A DNA stretch of 64,000 bases from Rhizobium sp. NZLR1 (GTDB lineage: Bacteria; Pseudomonadota; Alphaproteobacteria; Rhizobiales; Rhizobiaceae). The translations under genes were made by a program, and so were the position numbers. Positions 9,412 through 19,818 of the stretch are shown here, in pieces (position 1 is the first letter of the stretch; the number at the start of each line of letters is the position of its first letter). The stretch covers positions 4,152,001-4,216,000 of the forward strand of contig NZ_CP071632.1 in the NCBI RefSeq assembly GCF_017357385.1. Reading direction: 5' to 3'. Below the pieces are notes generated by a model, which did not search any database, was not told the DNA's origin, and worked only from the letters and a program-made list of their open reading frames with translations.

Positions 9412-9978
9412 TCACCGACGCCGCCGGACCGCACCGGCAGCGATGGCCGGATGCAGAAGGACCGCTGCAGCCAGCTCGTCGATACCAAGCGACGAATCGA
9501 GCCGCAACACCGGCGCCGTCTGCGTTTCCAGCCATTGCTCATGCGCCGCAAGGCTGCGGCGTTCGGGACCGGCTGTGTCGTAACTTGCCGCCCATTCCAG
9601 GAATTGCCCGCATTTTACTTCCATGTCGCCGCCGGGCCCAATCCTGTTTCCATATCGGGCCACCTCCCGCGCGCGGATGCGCGCCATACGAAGCTCCGGC
9701 TCGATCCTGAGGAACACGATCAGATCGTAGAGCAGCTCCAGCGGGGTGCCCCACTTCAGCGCCGATCCGGAAAGAACCCAGCCACCAGGCCGTCGCGTCT
9801 CCTCAAGCAGCAGCCGAATGCGCTCACCGGCATCCCTCGGCGTCGTGAACGGCGGATCGGTTGGCAGCCAAAAGAAATCGTCTGTATCGAGATGGGCGAT
9901 ATCGAGCCTTACGGCCAATGCACCGCCGAGCGATGTCGTGCCGGAACCGGACGCACCCATGACGTAGATATGCACCAT
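9412..9978 (-). CDS. P-loop NTPase / small-molecule kinase-like protein
   Basis: A 188-residue protein starting MVHIYVMGASGSGTTSL, a Walker A motif (GxxGxGTT) of the adenylate/shikimate kinase type. HLDTDDFFW (nucleotide/substrate site) and WVLSGSALKWG follow, and RIEPELRMARIRAREVARYG supplies the lid arginines. It resembles uncharacterised bacterial AAA or cytidylate-kinase-like ATPases. The substrate is unknown. It is followed on the same side by the repeat at 9275. Confidence 0.7.
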   Translation of the reverse strand: MVHIYVMGASGSGTTSLGGALAVRLDIAHLDTDDFFWLPTDPPFTTPRDAGERIRLLLEETRRPGGWVLSGSALKWGTPLELLYDLIVFLRIEPELRMARIRAREVARYGNRIGPGGDMEVKCGQFLEWAASYDTAGPERRSLAAHEQWLETQTAPVLRLDSSLGIDELAAAVLLHPAIAAGAVRRRR

Positions 9979-10035
9979 GATGTCCTCCGAAGGCTGCCGA
10001 CCGATGCTGCGGCATGACAGCCGACGCGTATGACG

Positions 10036-11055
10036 TCAGTCTGACGCTTTGTGTGCGGTCTGTTCGGTCAGCCGGAATTCCAGCATTAGATTGCGCTGTA
10101 GGATCGAATGATTGTCGTCCGACACCAGGATGATATGGGTGGTGCCGTCGGCGGCCTGGAACGTGTCCAGCCCTTCCATATTGTCGATCTGAGAATTGAA
10201 ATTGCCCTCGAGCAGCAATTCGCCGTCGACGACGGCGCCGGGCCTGATATCGCCGCCCTTGATGCGCCGAATCCGCATGCCGATGCCTTCGGCCATATTG
10301 AAGCGACGTTCCAGCAGCAGCAGGTCGCCGTTCGGCAGGAAGGCGCCGTCGGTGATGTCGAAGCTGCCGTCCCGCGCCACCGAGAAACGCCCTTTCAGCG
10401 GGCCGTTCAGAATAGCCGCGACCCGGTTGCCGTCGCTGTCGAGACCACGTTCGGAGACGATCACCACGCCGCCCTTGAGCGGGCTCGATGCCGGCGCCAC
10501 GGTGATGGTCTCGATGCCGCGGTTGTCGCTCAGCATCTTCCGCGGGATGAGGATGGGCAGAGTGGCGATCGCGCCGGAATCGGCAAAACCCGGATCGGGA
10601 TAGACATCGACGCGGTGATCCTGCTCGAAGGAGACCAGGATTCTGTCGCCGTCGAGCTCCAGGCCCTCGGCATCCATATGTCCCTTGCCCTCGAAGCTGC
10701 GCCCGGCGATGTTCTTCATCGGGGTGATCTCGACATTGGAAAGACCGGAAAGCCTGCCCTTGGCGTCGCGCTCGATGCTGCCGGTCAGCCATTGGCCAGT
10801 ATCGAGCACCACGACGAAATGTTTTTGATCCGGCCGGAAGCGGATGGCGGAGAGCGAGCCGAACAGGGCTCGGCTGGAAACCATCTCCAGTCCGCCGAGA
10901 AATTCCAGCGACCCGAAGTTCGTCTGCGAAGAGCCGATCCTGAAATCAGAGATTTGCCGGCTAATGACCGGCACGTCGCGCGCCGATGCGGGGCACGCGC
11001 CAGCGGCGATGCAGAGGGCAATCGACACTGCGCGGCAAAGGCGCTTACCAGCCAT
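10036..11055 (-). CDS. Secreted esterase-like phytase family protein
   Basis: A 339-residue protein with a signal peptide (ALCIAAGACPASA, residues about 11-25) and a beta-propeller-like body: GGLEMVSSRALFGSLSAIRF, MDAEGLELDG, and NMEGLDTFQ near the end. These match the 'esterase-like activity of phytase' family, in which the acidic clusters bind calcium. It probably acts in the periplasm on phosphate esters; the enzymatic activity is not proven for most members. It starts 16 bases after cobT and is likely co-transcribed with cobS-cobT. Confidence 0.7.
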   Translation of the reverse strand: MAGKRLCRAVSIALCIAAGACPASARDVPVISRQISDFRIGSSQTNFGSLEFLGGLEMVSSRALFGSLSAIRFRPDQKHFVVVLDTGQWLTGSIERDAKGRLSGLSNVEITPMKNIAGRSFEGKGHMDAEGLELDGDRILVSFEQDHRVDVYPDPGFADSGAIATLPILIPRKMLSDNRGIETITVAPASSPLKGGVVIVSERGLDSDGNRVAAILNGPLKGRFSVARDGSFDITDGAFLPNGDLLLLERRFNMAEGIGMRIRRIKGGDIRPGAVVDGELLLEGNFNSQIDNMEGLDTFQAADGTTHIILVSDDNHSILQRNLMLEFRLTEQTAHKASD

Positions 11056-11071
11056 GTTTCCTTCCAGCCGG

Positions 11072-12973
11072 TCAACCGGCACGGCGTATCCGGCTGCCAC
11101 GCGACGGTGCGGATTGATCTTCGAACAGCGAGGCGAGCTGCTCGGTCATCGCGCCGGCAAGCTCGTCGGCATCGACGATCGTCACGGCGCGGCGATAATA
11201 ACGCGTCACGTCGTGACCGATGCCGATCGCCAGCAATTCCACAGGCGAGCGCGTCTCGATCTGCTCGATGACGGCGCGCAGGTGCCGCTCGAGATAATTG
11301 CCCGGATTGACCGACAGCGTCGAATCGTCGACCGGCGCCCCGTCCGAAATCATCATCAGGATGCGGCGCTGCTCGCGGCGTGCGAGCAGACGATTATGCG
11401 CCCAGATCAGCGCCTCACCGTCGATATTTTCCTTGAGCAGGCCCTCGCGCATCATCAGCCCGAGATTGGCCCGTGCCCGCCGCCACGGCGCGTCGGCCGA
11501 TTTGTAGATGATATGGCGCAGGTCGTTGAGGCGACCCGGCGTCTGCGGCTTGCCGCCGGCAAGCCAGCTCTCACGTGCCTGCCCGCCTTTCCAGGCCTTG
11601 GTGGTGAAGCCGAGGATCTCGACCTTGACGCCGCAGCGCTCCAGCGTGCGGGCGAGAATATCGGCGCAGGTGGCGGCAACCGTGATCGGCCGGCCGCGCA
11701 TCGAGCCGGAATTGTCGATGAGCAGGGTGACGACGGTGTCGCGGAACTGCGTGTCGCGCTCCATCTTGAACGACAGCGCCTGCATCGGATCGATGATGAT
11801 ACGCTGCAGCCGGGCCGGATCGAGATAACCCTCTTCCAGATCGAAATCCCAGGAGCGGTTCTGCTGCGCCATCAGCCGGCGCTGCAGCCGGTTGGCGAGG
11901 CGGCCGACTGCGCCCTGCAGATGCGCCAGCTGCTTGTCGAGGAAGGCGCGCAGGCGCTCCAGCTCGGCGGCATCGCAGAGTTCCTCGGCGGTGATGATCT
12001 CGTCGAACGCTTCGGTAAAGACGTGATAATCGACCTTCTCGTTGAAATCGGCAAAAGGCGTGTTCGGACGGCGGGTCTCGCCCGGCGTTTCCGAATCGTC
12101 CTCGCCCTCTTCCATCATGTCGTCGTCGGAAATTTCGGCGCCTTCGGTCTCGCCGTCCTCCATCTGCTCGTCGGCGACTTCACTGTCTTCGACGGGGGCG
12201 GCGTCGGTGCCGGCATCCTCATCGACCTCGTCCTGATCCTGCTCATCGCCGCTCGGCTGATCTTCCTGATCCGACTGGTCGTCATTGTCGGCGTCGCTGT
12301 CGTCGTCGCCGTATTCCTCGGCCATTTCCATGGCCGACAGCATGTTGCGGATGACCTTGGCGAAGGCCTGTTGGTCGTTGATCGCGTTCGACAGATTGTC
12401 AAGTTCGGACCCTGCCTTGTCCTCGATGAAGCCGCGCCAGAGGTCGAGCACCGTGCCGGCGGAGGCGGGCGGGCGCTGGCCGGTCAGCTTCTCGCGCACC
12501 ATCATCGCAACGGCTTCGCCAACCGGTGCGTCTTCCTGGCGTTCGATGCCGGTGAAATTCGCCTTGGAATATTTCTCTTCGGTCATGGAGCGCAAGTTCG
12601 ACGCCATGCCCTCCATGCGCAGCGCGCCGATCGATTCGACACGCGCCTGCTCGACGACATCGAAGATCGCCCGGGCGTCCGAGCCCTGCGGCGCCATCGT
12701 CGAATGCACCTTCTCGTCATGGCAGGCGAGGCGCAGCGCCATGGAATCGCCGAGCCCGCGGGTGACCGCCAGCTCATGCGCCGTCGGCCGCTTGGAAAGC
12801 TCCGGCAGCCGGATGCGCTCGCCGGTCATCCCCGGTCGTTCATTGGCGAAGGTCACCTCGACATCGCCGTCGCCGGCGATCGAGCGCACGCAGCCGGTTA
12901 TCGCCCGGCGTAATGGCTCGACGTCGACAGGGGCGCCGGGCTTTGCTTTCGAATTGTCACCGCGAGCTGCCAT
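11072..12973 (-). CDS. cobT: Cobaltochelatase subunit CobT
   Basis: A 633-residue protein with the CobT layout: an N-terminal helical domain, a long acidic linker (residues about 205-290, dense in Asp/Glu, e.g. [18 protein letters not shown]) and a C-terminal VWA domain with the MIDAS sequence [10 protein letters not shown]. CobT and CobS form the AAA+/VWA complex that drives cobalt insertion into hydrogenobyrinic acid a,c-diamide by CobN in aerobic B12 synthesis. cobS lies 12 bases upstream in the same operon. Confidence 0.95.
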   Translation of the reverse strand: MAARGDNSKAKPGAPVDVEPLRRAITGCVRSIAGDGDVEVTFANERPGMTGERIRLPELSKRPTAHELAVTRGLGDSMALRLACHDEKVHSTMAPQGSDARAIFDVVEQARVESIGALRMEGMASNLRSMTEEKYSKANFTGIERQEDAPVGEAVAMMVREKLTGQRPPASAGTVLDLWRGFIEDKAGSELDNLSNAINDQQAFAKVIRNMLSAMEMAEEYGDDDSDADNDDQSDQEDQPSGDEQDQDEVDEDAGTDAAPVEDSEVADEQMEDGETEGAEISDDDMMEEGEDDSETPGETRRPNTPFADFNEKVDYHVFTEAFDEIITAEELCDAAELERLRAFLDKQLAHLQGAVGRLANRLQRRLMAQQNRSWDFDLEEGYLDPARLQRIIIDPMQALSFKMERDTQFRDTVVTLLIDNSGSMRGRPITVAATCADILARTLERCGVKVEILGFTTKAWKGGQARESWLAGGKPQTPGRLNDLRHIIYKSADAPWRRARANLGLMMREGLLKENIDGEALIWAHNRLLARREQRRILMMISDGAPVDDSTLSVNPGNYLERHLRAVIEQIETRSPVELLAIGIGHDVTRYYRRAVTIVDADELAGAMTEQLASLFEDQSAPSRGSRIRRAG

Positions 12974-12985
12974 GATCGGTCGGCC

Positions 12986-13978
12986 TCAGGCTCCGAGAAC
13001 GATATTGGCGGCGCTTTCCTTCAGCTCGACGCCGAAGGCCCGCTGATAATGCTCGGCAACCAGAGGGCGCTCCAGCTCGTCGCACTTGTTGAGGAAGGTG
13101 ACGCGGAAGGCAAAGGCGAGATCGCCGAAGATCTCGGCGTTTTCAGCCCAGGTGATGACGGTACGCGGGCTCATGACCGTGGAGAGATCGCCATTCATGA
13201 AGGCGGCGCGCGTCAGGTCGGCGACCCGCACCATCTTCGAAACGGTGTCGCGGCCTTCCCTGTCCTTGCCGAAGCTCTTCACCTTGGCGGCGACGATATT
13301 CACTTCGTGATCATGCGGCAGATAGTTCAGCGTCGTCACGATCGACCAGCGGTCCATCTGCGCCTGGTTGATCTGCTGCGTGCCGTGATAGAGGCCGGTG
13401 GTATCACCGAGGCCGATCGTATTGGCGGTCGCAAACAGCCGGAAGGCCGGGTGCGGCCGGATGACGCGGCTCTGGTCGAGCAGCGTCAGGCGGCCGGAGG
13501 ATTCGAGCACGCGCTGGATGACGAACATCACATCGGGACGGCCGGCATCATATTCGTCGAAGACCAGCGCAACATTGTGCTGATAGGCCCAGGGCAGGAT
13601 GCCGTCCTTGAATTCAGTGACCTGCAGCCCGTCCTTGACAACGATCGCATCCTTGCCGACGAGATCGATACGGCTGACATGGCTGTCGAGGTTGATACGC
13701 ACGCATGGCCAGTTGAGCCGTGCGGCCACCTGCTCGATATGCGAGGACTTGCCCGTGCCGTGGTAGCCGGAGATCATCACGCGGCGGTTATGAGCGAAGC
13801 TTGCGAGAATGGCGAGCGTCGTGTCGCGGTCGAACAGGTAGTCGGTGTCAAGGTCCGGCACATAGGCGTCGCCCTTGCTATAGGCGGGAACGCGGATGTC
13901 GGAATCGATGCCGAAGGCCTCGCGGACCGAAACGGTGGTATCGGGCAGTTCTGAAATATCAAGTTCGATCTTGCTCAT
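12986..13978 (-). CDS. cobS: Cobaltochelatase subunit CobS (AAA+ ATPase)
   Basis: A 330-residue MoxR-type AAA+ ATPase with Walker [10 protein letters not shown] (residues about 72-80), Walker [12 protein letters not shown] and sensor-1 FRLFATANT. Its length and the [13 protein letters not shown] start match CobS. It hydrolyses ATP as the motor of aerobic cobaltochelatase with CobT. Two adjacent ATGs occur (13981 and 13978); the second has the better distance from GGAGA. Confidence 0.95.
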   Translation of the reverse strand: MSKIELDISELPDTTVSVREAFGIDSDIRVPAYSKGDAYVPDLDTDYLFDRDTTLAILASFAHNRRVMISGYHGTGKSSHIEQVAARLNWPCVRINLDSHVSRIDLVGKDAIVVKDGLQVTEFKDGILPWAYQHNVALVFDEYDAGRPDVMFVIQRVLESSGRLTLLDQSRVIRPHPAFRLFATANTIGLGDTTGLYHGTQQINQAQMDRWSIVTTLNYLPHDHEVNIVAAKVKSFGKDREGRDTVSKMVRVADLTRAAFMNGDLSTVMSPRTVITWAENAEIFGDLAFAFRVTFLNKCDELERPLVAEHYQRAFGVELKESAANIVLGA

Positions 13979-14287
13979 CATGTCTCCAAGGCGGGTGAAG
14001 CCACCCGGCCATACTGTCTCAGGCCATGTCGCAACCGTGACGCCGCGGTTTTATTCCGCGCCCGTCCAGGTCGGAACGTCGGCGATGCTTCTCCGGGACT
14101 GAAACGAAACCTCGGCGGGATAATGACCGCGTGCGAGCATTCTTGAAAGAGTCCCGGACAAGAAACGCCGCGTCCGGAAGGTCGGCGGAGGCGATGTCGG
14201 GAAAACGCACAAATATGAGCCGCGTTTGCCTGCGGCCTCAGCCGAGTTGGACCATACCCGATTGAAGCCCAAGAGCAAGGACGAGAA
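13979..14287. other. Intergenic region without a recognised gene
   Basis: About 300 bases upstream of cobS and downstream of the J-domain gene. Short frames here have no family features. No cobalamin riboswitch core could be recognised by eye. It presumably holds the cobS promoter. Confidence 0.5.
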
Positions 14288-14905
14288 CTAACAAAAACCG
14301 TTCTGCTTCAACAATTGATAGGCCTGGATAACAGCGCGGAAACGCTCTTCCGACCCGCGGTCGCCGCCATTGGCATCCGGATGATGTTTCTTGACCAGTT
14401 CCTTGTAGCGGCTCTTGATCTCCGCCGACGTCGCATTGGCGACGAGACCCATCGTATCGAAGGCCTTGCTTTCCAGCGATTTCAGCTTGCGCGCCTGAGG
14501 AAAACGCGGGCCGCTGCCCTTGCCGCTTTCCTTGACGAAACCGAAGGGATCACGAACGCGCGTATAGGCGCCGGAGCGCACCTCCGAATGCAGCGGGCTG
14601 TCCTTCGCCGCCTTGTTGACGCCGACGGTCCATGTCGGCCGGTGGCCGGTGATCGCCTCTTTCTGGTAACGCGCGATCTCGCTGTCCGAAAGACCGGAGA
14701 AATAATTATAGCCCTTGTTGTAGTCCTTGACGTGCTCGAAGCAGAACAAAAAGAACTGGCCTTCCGCATTGCGTCCGACAGGAGCGCGATGCGAGCCTTT
14801 TTTGTCGCAGCCGTCCCACTGGCAGGTAGGCGGGGCCTCCTCTGCCTCCGGCTCGCGTTTGCGGCTTGTTCGGATGCTGTCGAAATATTTGGAATCAAGT
14901 GTCAT
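14288..14905 (-). CDS. J domain-containing protein (DnaJ-like)
   Basis: A 205-residue protein with a C-terminal J domain: MGLVANATSAEIKSRYKELV, then KKHHPDANGG with the HPD motif that stimulates Hsp70 ATPase, and EERFRAVIQAYQLLK. The N-terminal part carries CQWDGCDKKGSHRAP and CFEHVKDYN, a small Cys/His segment typical of this rhizobial family. It probably acts as a DnaK co-chaperone. It stands divergent from bolA. The start MTLDSKYFD was chosen because the longer frame crosses bolA. Confidence 0.85.
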   Translation of the reverse strand: MTLDSKYFDSIRTSRKREPEAEEAPPTCQWDGCDKKGSHRAPVGRNAEGQFFLFCFEHVKDYNKGYNYFSGLSDSEIARYQKEAITGHRPTWTVGVNKAAKDSPLHSEVRSGAYTRVRDPFGFVKESGKGSGPRFPQARKLKSLESKAFDTMGLVANATSAEIKSRYKELVKKHHPDANGGDRGSEERFRAVIQAYQLLKQNGFC

Positions 14906-15007
14906 GACGGCGCTAATTATGGGGCTGTCGCGACACGACAACAAGAATTGACAAATGGGTTTGTTGCTGGCTTGGTGGAAACCTTTTTCCCGAAGCAGCA
15001 AGACCGG

Positions 15008-15292
15008 ATGATGACCCTGCGAACCCGTATCGAAGAAAAGCTTGTCGAAGCCTTCGCCCCCGAACGCCTGAGCGTCGTCGACGAAAGCCATCTGCATGCC
15101 GGCCATCAGCCCGATATCACAGGCACCGGCGAAACCCATATGCGGGTGAGGATCGTCTCAGTCAAGTTCGCCGGCATGTCGCGGCTGGCGCGCCACCGGG
15201 CGATCACCGACCTGTTGAAACCGGAACTCGATGCCGGCCTGCACGCGCTGGCCGTCGAACCGGCGGCACCTGACGAGCCGACCCGCTGGTAG
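15008..15292 (+). CDS. BolA family protein
   Basis: A 94-residue protein with the BolA fold signature: ESHLHAGH near residues 26-33 with the conserved His pair, FAGMSRLARHRAIT (helix-turn region) and LHALAVEPAAP at the end. BolA proteins work with monothiol glutaredoxins in Fe-S cluster trafficking or regulation. Two tandem ATGs (15008, 15011) make the exact start uncertain by one residue. Confidence 0.9.
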   Translation: MMTLRTRIEEKLVEAFAPERLSVVDESHLHAGHQPDITGTGETHMRVRIVSVKFAGMSRLARHRAITDLLKPELDAGLHALAVEPAAPDEPTRW

Positions 15293-15326
15293 CGGCACAG
15301 CAGCTTATATGGTTACCTGTAACCGC

Positions 15327-15433
15327 TAAAGCGCGCCGCGATCTTTCAGATCCGCTTCTCGCGCTTTAGGTCTTTGTTTTTACGCATGTCGTTATCGCAA
15401 GACCGCGGCACACTTTTGCGCGACATGCTCTAA
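15327..15433. repeat. RIME-like rhizobial intergenic repeat, copy 2
   Basis: Begins TAAAGCGCGCCGCGATCTTT and ends CGCGACATGCTCTAA. It shares TTTGTTTTTACGCATGTCGT and CACACTTTTGCGCGACATGC with the other copies. It lies between the convergent bolA and CNNM genes and may serve as a bidirectional transcript end. Confidence 0.8.
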
Positions 15434-15444
15434 TCCAAGCCGGA

Positions 15445-16758
15445 TCAGGCCGGTTTCGCGCCGTCTTCCCCGGCCGGGCGAATGCGCAGCTTGGTGATGC
15501 GGTTCTTCTCCCGCTTCATGACGACGAAACGCTTGCCATAAAAGGTGAAGGCCTGGCGCTCTTCCGGGATGGTCATCGATTCATGGATGACGAGGCCTGC
15601 AATCGTCGTCGCCTCCTCGTCGGGCAGGTTCCAGTCGAGCGCGCGGTTGAGGTCGCGGATCGGTACGCCGCCGTCGACGACGACGGAACCGTCGGCCTCC
15701 TGGCGCACGCCCTGGATCTCGATATCGTGCTCGTCGGAAATATCGCCGACGATTTCCTCAAGGATATCTTCCAGCGTGACGATGCCCTGCACCTCGCCAT
15801 ATTCGTCGACGACGACGGCGAAATGCTGCTTGCGCCGCAGGAAGGCGTTGAGCTGATCTTCAAGATTGGTGCTGTCGGGCACGAACCACGGCTTCTGCGC
15901 GATCTTGACGATATCGAGGTTCTGCGGCTCCATGTTCGGCTCGGCAAGCGCCCGCAACAGGTCCTTGGCGTGCACGACGCCGATGATGTTGTCAATCGTG
16001 CCGCGCCACAGAGGCATGCGCGTATAGGGACTTTCGAGAATGGCGCGCACCACCGCTTCCGGCGGATCGTCGGCGTTGATCGCCCGCATCGCCGTGCGGT
16101 GGACCATGATATCGGAGAGTTCCAGCTCGCTGAGATCGAGCACGCCGCCGAGACGGTCGCGATCGGCCTTCACCACCGATCCCTCGCGGTGCAAGAGGTC
16201 GACGGCGCCGCGCAGTTCCTCATGCGCCGTCAGCATCGACGTCTCCCGCGACAGGTTGATGCCGAACAGCGCAAGGATCCGGCGGACGATCGCGTTGACG
16301 AAGGAGGAAAGCGGGCCGACGACGAGGACGAAGAGCCTGGCCGGAGCCGCAATGGCGAGTGCGAAACGGTCGGGTGTCGAAATCGCCCAGCTCTTCGGCA
16401 GCACTTCAGCGAAGATGACCAGGATGACGGTCATCGCAAGCGTCGCCAGCGCCACGCCGGAATTGCCGAACAGACCGAGGAACAGGCTGGTGGCGATCGA
16501 GGAGGATAGGATGTTGGCGAGATTGTTGCCGATCAGCAGCGCGCCGATCAGCCGGTCGCGCCGCTCGATCAACTGCCGGACGAGGCCGGCGCGTTCGTCG
16601 CCGTTGGCTTCAAGCGTATGGATGCGGCTGCGCGAAACCGCGGTCAGCGCCGTCTCGGAGCCGGAAAAGAAGGCGGACATCAGCACGAGCGCCGTGATCG
16701 AAAGGATCTCCGGCCAATATGTTGCAAGAAATGCCAGAGCGCCTTCGACAGTTGTCAC
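15445..16758 (-). CDS. Hemolysin-family (CNNM/CorC) transporter-like membrane protein
   Basis: A 437-residue protein with a CNNM (DUF21) transmembrane domain of about four helices at the N-terminus (FFSGSETALTAVSRSR is diagnostic). Two CBS domains follow (MVHRTAMRAI..., then the second ending VDEYGEVQGIVTLEDILEEIVGDI), then a CorC/HlyC domain. Relatives are linked to magnesium or cobalt efflux; the name hemolysin is historical. It begins with GTG overlapping the aroB stop (GTGA), so it is translated with aroB. Confidence 0.9.
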   Translation of the reverse strand: MTTVEGALAFLATYWPEILSITALVLMSAFFSGSETALTAVSRSRIHTLEANGDERAGLVRQLIERRDRLIGALLIGNNLANILSSSIATSLFLGLFGNSGVALATLAMTVILVIFAEVLPKSWAISTPDRFALAIAAPARLFVLVVGPLSSFVNAIVRRILALFGINLSRETSMLTAHEELRGAVDLLHREGSVVKADRDRLGGVLDLSELELSDIMVHRTAMRAINADDPPEAVVRAILESPYTRMPLWRGTIDNIIGVVHAKDLLRALAEPNMEPQNLDIVKIAQKPWFVPDSTNLEDQLNAFLRRKQHFAVVVDEYGEVQGIVTLEDILEEIVGDISDEHDIEIQGVRQEADGSVVVDGGVPIRDLNRALDWNLPDEEATTIAGLVIHESMTIPEERQAFTFYGKRFVVMKREKNRITKLRIRPAGEDGAKPA

Positions 16759-17885
16759 GGATGTTTTTCCCGGAGAAAGCTGATCACCTCGGAGGCCGGA
16801 ACGTCGTCGGCGACGAAAGACTGGCCAATGCCGCGCGTCAAGATGAAGGTGAGCTTGCCGCTCTTGACCTTCTTGTCCTGGGCGATCGCATCCATCAGCG
16901 TTTCGGCCGGCGGTAGCTCGCCCGGAATGTCGGACATGCGGGTCGGCAGGCCGACCTCCTTGAGGTGCCGCTCGACGCGCCGCGCATCGTCGGGGCTTGC
17001 AAGGTTCATCCGTGCGGAGAATTCGTGTGCCAGCACCATGCCGATCGCAACGCCCTCGCCATGCACGAGGCGGGAGCTGTCATAGGCGGTCGCCGCCTCA
17101 AGCGCATGGCCGAAAGTGTGGCCGAGATTGAGCAGCGCCCGCGGGCCGTTCTCGCGCTCGTCGGCAACGACGACATCGGCCTTCGCCTGACAGCTGGCGG
17201 CAATCGCCTCGATGCGGGCGGAACCGCCTGTAAAAACCGACGTCCAGTTGGCTTCCAGCCAGGCGAAGAAATCCGGCTTGTCGATCAGCCCGTATTTGGC
17301 GACCTCGGCGTAACCGGCGCGGAATTCGCGCTCGCTAAGCGAATTCAGCACATCGGTATCGGCCAGAACCAGATCCGGCTGATGGAAGACGCCGATCAGA
17401 TTTTTGCCGTGGCGGGAATTGATGCCGGTCTTGCCACCGACGGAGGAATCGACCTGCGACAGCAGCGAGGTCGGCACCTGCACGAAGCGCACGCCGCGGC
17501 GGACGATGCCGGCGGCAAATCCCGAAAGGTCGCCGATGACGCCGCCGCCGAGCGCGATGACGCAATCATTGCGCTCGACACGGGCTTCGAGCACCTTGTC
17601 GCAGACAGTTATCAGATGTTCGAAGCTTTTGGTCTTCTCGCCGGCCGGCAGGACGACCTCAGCCGAGGCAATGCCCGCTTCATCAAGACTTGCGACGAGC
17701 GCCTTCAAATAGAGCGGAGCGACATTTTCATCAGTGATGATCGCCGCCTTGCGGCCCTTGAGCCGGGAGGCGATCTCGGCGCCGGCCCGTGCGATCAGCC
17801 CCGGACCGATCAGGATGTCATAGGCCCGCTCGCCGAGCGGCACATGCACCGTCTGGACGGCGGAGGCGGAGGGTATCGCATTCAT
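16755..17885 (-). CDS. aroB: 3-dehydroquinate synthase
   Basis: A 376-residue protein with NAD-binding IALGGGVIGDLSGFAAG and VPTSLLSQVDSSVGGKTGIN, the lysine- and zinc-site segments of AroB, plus the later metal-binding LNLGHTFGHALE and HGEGVAIGM. It converts DAHP to 3-dehydroquinate in the shikimate pathway. The start ATG overlaps the aroK stop (ATGA), and the stop overlaps the CNNM start, giving a tightly coupled aroK-aroB-CNNM operon. Confidence 0.96.
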   Translation of the reverse strand: MNAIPSASAVQTVHVPLGERAYDILIGPGLIARAGAEIASRLKGRKAAIITDENVAPLYLKALVASLDEAGIASAEVVLPAGEKTKSFEHLITVCDKVLEARVERNDCVIALGGGVIGDLSGFAAGIVRRGVRFVQVPTSLLSQVDSSVGGKTGINSRHGKNLIGVFHQPDLVLADTDVLNSLSEREFRAGYAEVAKYGLIDKPDFFAWLEANWTSVFTGGSARIEAIAASCQAKADVVVADERENGPRALLNLGHTFGHALEAATAYDSSRLVHGEGVAIGMVLAHEFSARMNLASPDDARRVERHLKEVGLPTRMSDIPGELPPAETLMDAIAQDKKVKSGKLTFILTRGIGQSFVADDVPASEVISFLREKHP

Positions 17886-18472
17886 GACGCTGCACTTTCA
17901 TTCTGAGCTTCGATCACGGCCGTCAGCACCTCGTCGGCCATGATTTCCTTGCGCACGTCGCGCGAGAGCACGGTGAGGTCGGCCTGCGCGTAGATCGGGT
18001 AGCGCGCATTCATCAGGCCTTCGAGCGTCTGCTTCGGATTTTCGGTCTTGAGCAGCGGCCGCGTATCACGCTTGGCGACCCTGTCCCAGAGCACGTCGAG
18101 ATCGGCCTTCAGCCAGACGGACAGGCCGCCCTTCTTGATATGCCTGCGCGTCCGGTCGTTGATGAAGGCGCCGCCGCCGGTGGAGACGACCCGTGGCCCG
18201 CTCTTCAGCAGCCGTTTCATCACCCGCGTTTCCAGCGCCCGGAACTCCACTTCGCCATAGGCCGCGAATAATTCGGCGATCGTCATGCGTGACACCCGCT
18301 CGATTTCGTGATCGCTGTCGATGAAGGGAATCCCGAGCTGGGTGGCGACGATCCGGCCGACCGAGGATTTTCCAGCGCCCATCAGGCCGACAAGGATGAG
18401 ATTACGTGAACCGAGCGCGGCGCGAGCTCTGTCTTTCAAGCTGTCAGCAACGGTCAGCAGTGGTTCACTCAT
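17882..18472 (-). CDS. aroK: Shikimate kinase
   Basis: A 196-residue protein with Walker A GLMGAGKSSVGR (residues about 28-39), the shikimate-binding DSDHEIE, FRALETRVM and VVSTGGGAFIN segments, and the lid RDTRPLL. It phosphorylates shikimate to shikimate 3-phosphate. The ATG at 18472 is used; the frame could extend three codons to a GTG. Confidence 0.95.
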   Translation of the reverse strand: MSEPLLTVADSLKDRARAALGSRNLILVGLMGAGKSSVGRIVATQLGIPFIDSDHEIERVSRMTIAELFAAYGEVEFRALETRVMKRLLKSGPRVVSTGGGAFINDRTRRHIKKGGLSVWLKADLDVLWDRVAKRDTRPLLKTENPKQTLEGLMNARYPIYAQADLTVLSRDVRKEIMADEVLTAVIEAQNESAAS

Positions 18473-18620
18473 CGGTCCATTCACACTTTGTTTGCAAACC
18501 GTATCGACAAATGCAGCTGGAGCGTCAAGTCGCGGACAAGGGAATCATGGCTTGAATACCGCTTCTTGCACTTGCAGATACGCTTCTTATAACAGAAGCA
18601 GAGCATGAAGGAGTTGCCGG

Positions 18621-18797
18621 ATGCCGACCCTGTTCCGTTTTCTGTTCGTCTGCGCGATCCTCGCCGGGACGGTCTACGGAGCGATGTGGGCGCTTGTGAC
18701 CTTCGTCGAGCCCGAGCCGCGCGACGTGACGATCCGCATTCCGTCCGAGCGGGTCAATCCGCCCGCGACGGGGGCGATCGCTCCGACCAGGAAGTGA
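18621..18797 (+). CDS. Small single-pass membrane protein upstream of xerD
   Basis: A 58-residue protein ([20 protein letters not shown] at the start) with one transmembrane helix at residues 5-28 and a short hydrophilic tail ending [18 protein letters not shown] lies 8 bases before the ATG. It ends 5 bases before xerD and is conserved in position in my recollection of rhizobial genomes, where it is often misnamed a histidine kinase; no kinase features are present. Function unknown. Confidence 0.75.
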   Translation: MPTLFRFLFVCAILAGTVYGAMWALVTFVEPEPRDVTIRIPSERVNPPATGAIAPTRK

Positions 18798-18802
18798 CCG
18801 AA

Positions 18803-19756
18803 ATGGTGGATCTCGGCCGCGTCCATGTGGAATCCTTCCTGGAGATGATGAGCGCCGAGCGCGGCGCGGCCGCCAACACGCTGCAATCCTATGAGCGTGA
18901 CCTCGAAGATGTCAGTTCCTTCCTGCACGAGCGTCGCATACGGCTCACCGAGGCTGCCTCCGCCGATCTCTCCGCCTATCTTTCCTCGCTTGCCCGAAAG
19001 GGTTTCAAACCCTCGTCCCAGGCGCGCCGGCTTGCCGCCATGCGGCAATTCTACAAATTCCTCTACGCCGAGGGCCTGAGAACCGACGACCCCACCGGCA
19101 TTCTCGACGCGCCGAAGAAAGGCCGTCCGCTGCCGAAGACGATGGGCGTCGACGAGGTCGGCAAGCTGCTTTCACAGGCTGAGGCCGAAGCGGGGGATAC
19201 GGCGCCGGGCCAGCTGCAGCGCCTGCGCATGCTGGCGCTTCTGGAGCTGCTCTATGCCACTGGCATGCGTGTCAGCGAACTGGTTACGCTTCCCGCCCGT
19301 GTGCTCGACCAGGAAGGCCGTTTCCTGATGATCCGCGGCAAGGGCAACAAGGAGCGGCTGGTGCCGCTGTCGCATTCGGCGATATCAGCGCTGAAATCCT
19401 ACGGGCGCCTGCTGGCGGCGGAAAATGCCGTGGCGAAGCAGCCGCAGGAAAGCCCGTGGCTGTTTCCCGCCGCCTCGAAGGAGGGCTACCTGCCACGCCA
19501 GGTTTTCGCCCGCGACCTGAAGAACTTGGCAATCCGCGCCGGGCTGACGCCGTCGCTGATCTCGCCGCATGTCATGCGCCACGCCTTTGCCAGCCACCTG
19601 CTAGCCAATGGCGCCGATCTGCGCGTCGTGCAGGAACTCCTCGGCCATTCGGACATTTCGACCACACAGATCTACACGCATGTCCTGGAAGAGAGGCTGC
19701 AGCAGCTTGTCCAGACGCATCACCCCCTTGCCAAACAGGCGAAAAAGCACGAATAG
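18803..19756 (+). CDS. xerD: Site-specific tyrosine recombinase XerD
   Basis: A 317-residue tyrosine recombinase. The N-terminal SAM-like domain includes [17 protein letters not shown]. The catalytic domain carries [10 protein letters not shown] (Arg I), [14 protein letters not shown] (HxxR), [16 protein letters not shown] (His and nucleophile Tyr). With XerC it resolves chromosome dimers at dif with FtsK. The start at 18803 follows the small membrane-protein gene directly. Confidence 0.94.
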   Translation: MVDLGRVHVESFLEMMSAERGAAANTLQSYERDLEDVSSFLHERRIRLTEAASADLSAYLSSLARKGFKPSSQARRLAAMRQFYKFLYAEGLRTDDPTGILDAPKKGRPLPKTMGVDEVGKLLSQAEAEAGDTAPGQLQRLRMLALLELLYATGMRVSELVTLPARVLDQEGRFLMIRGKGNKERLVPLSHSAISALKSYGRLLAAENAVAKQPQESPWLFPAASKEGYLPRQVFARDLKNLAIRAGLTPSLISPHVMRHAFASHLLANGADLRVVQELLGHSDISTTQIYTHVLEERLQQLVQTHHPLAKQAKKHE

Positions 19757-19818
19757 GACCGGCGACAAGGGGCGGAGCCAGGAAAACGCCCCGGGCACAA
19801 GGAACGGAAACGCACCTC

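Noticed and set aside
10844..12913. Plus-strand frame of 689 codons opposite cobT
   Set aside because: A shadow of cobT, which has clear CobT motifs on the minus strand. The antisense product is His/Arg-rich and featureless.
18621..18797. Histidine kinase annotation for the small gene before xerD
   Set aside because: 58 residues with one membrane helix and no H-box or ATPase domain.
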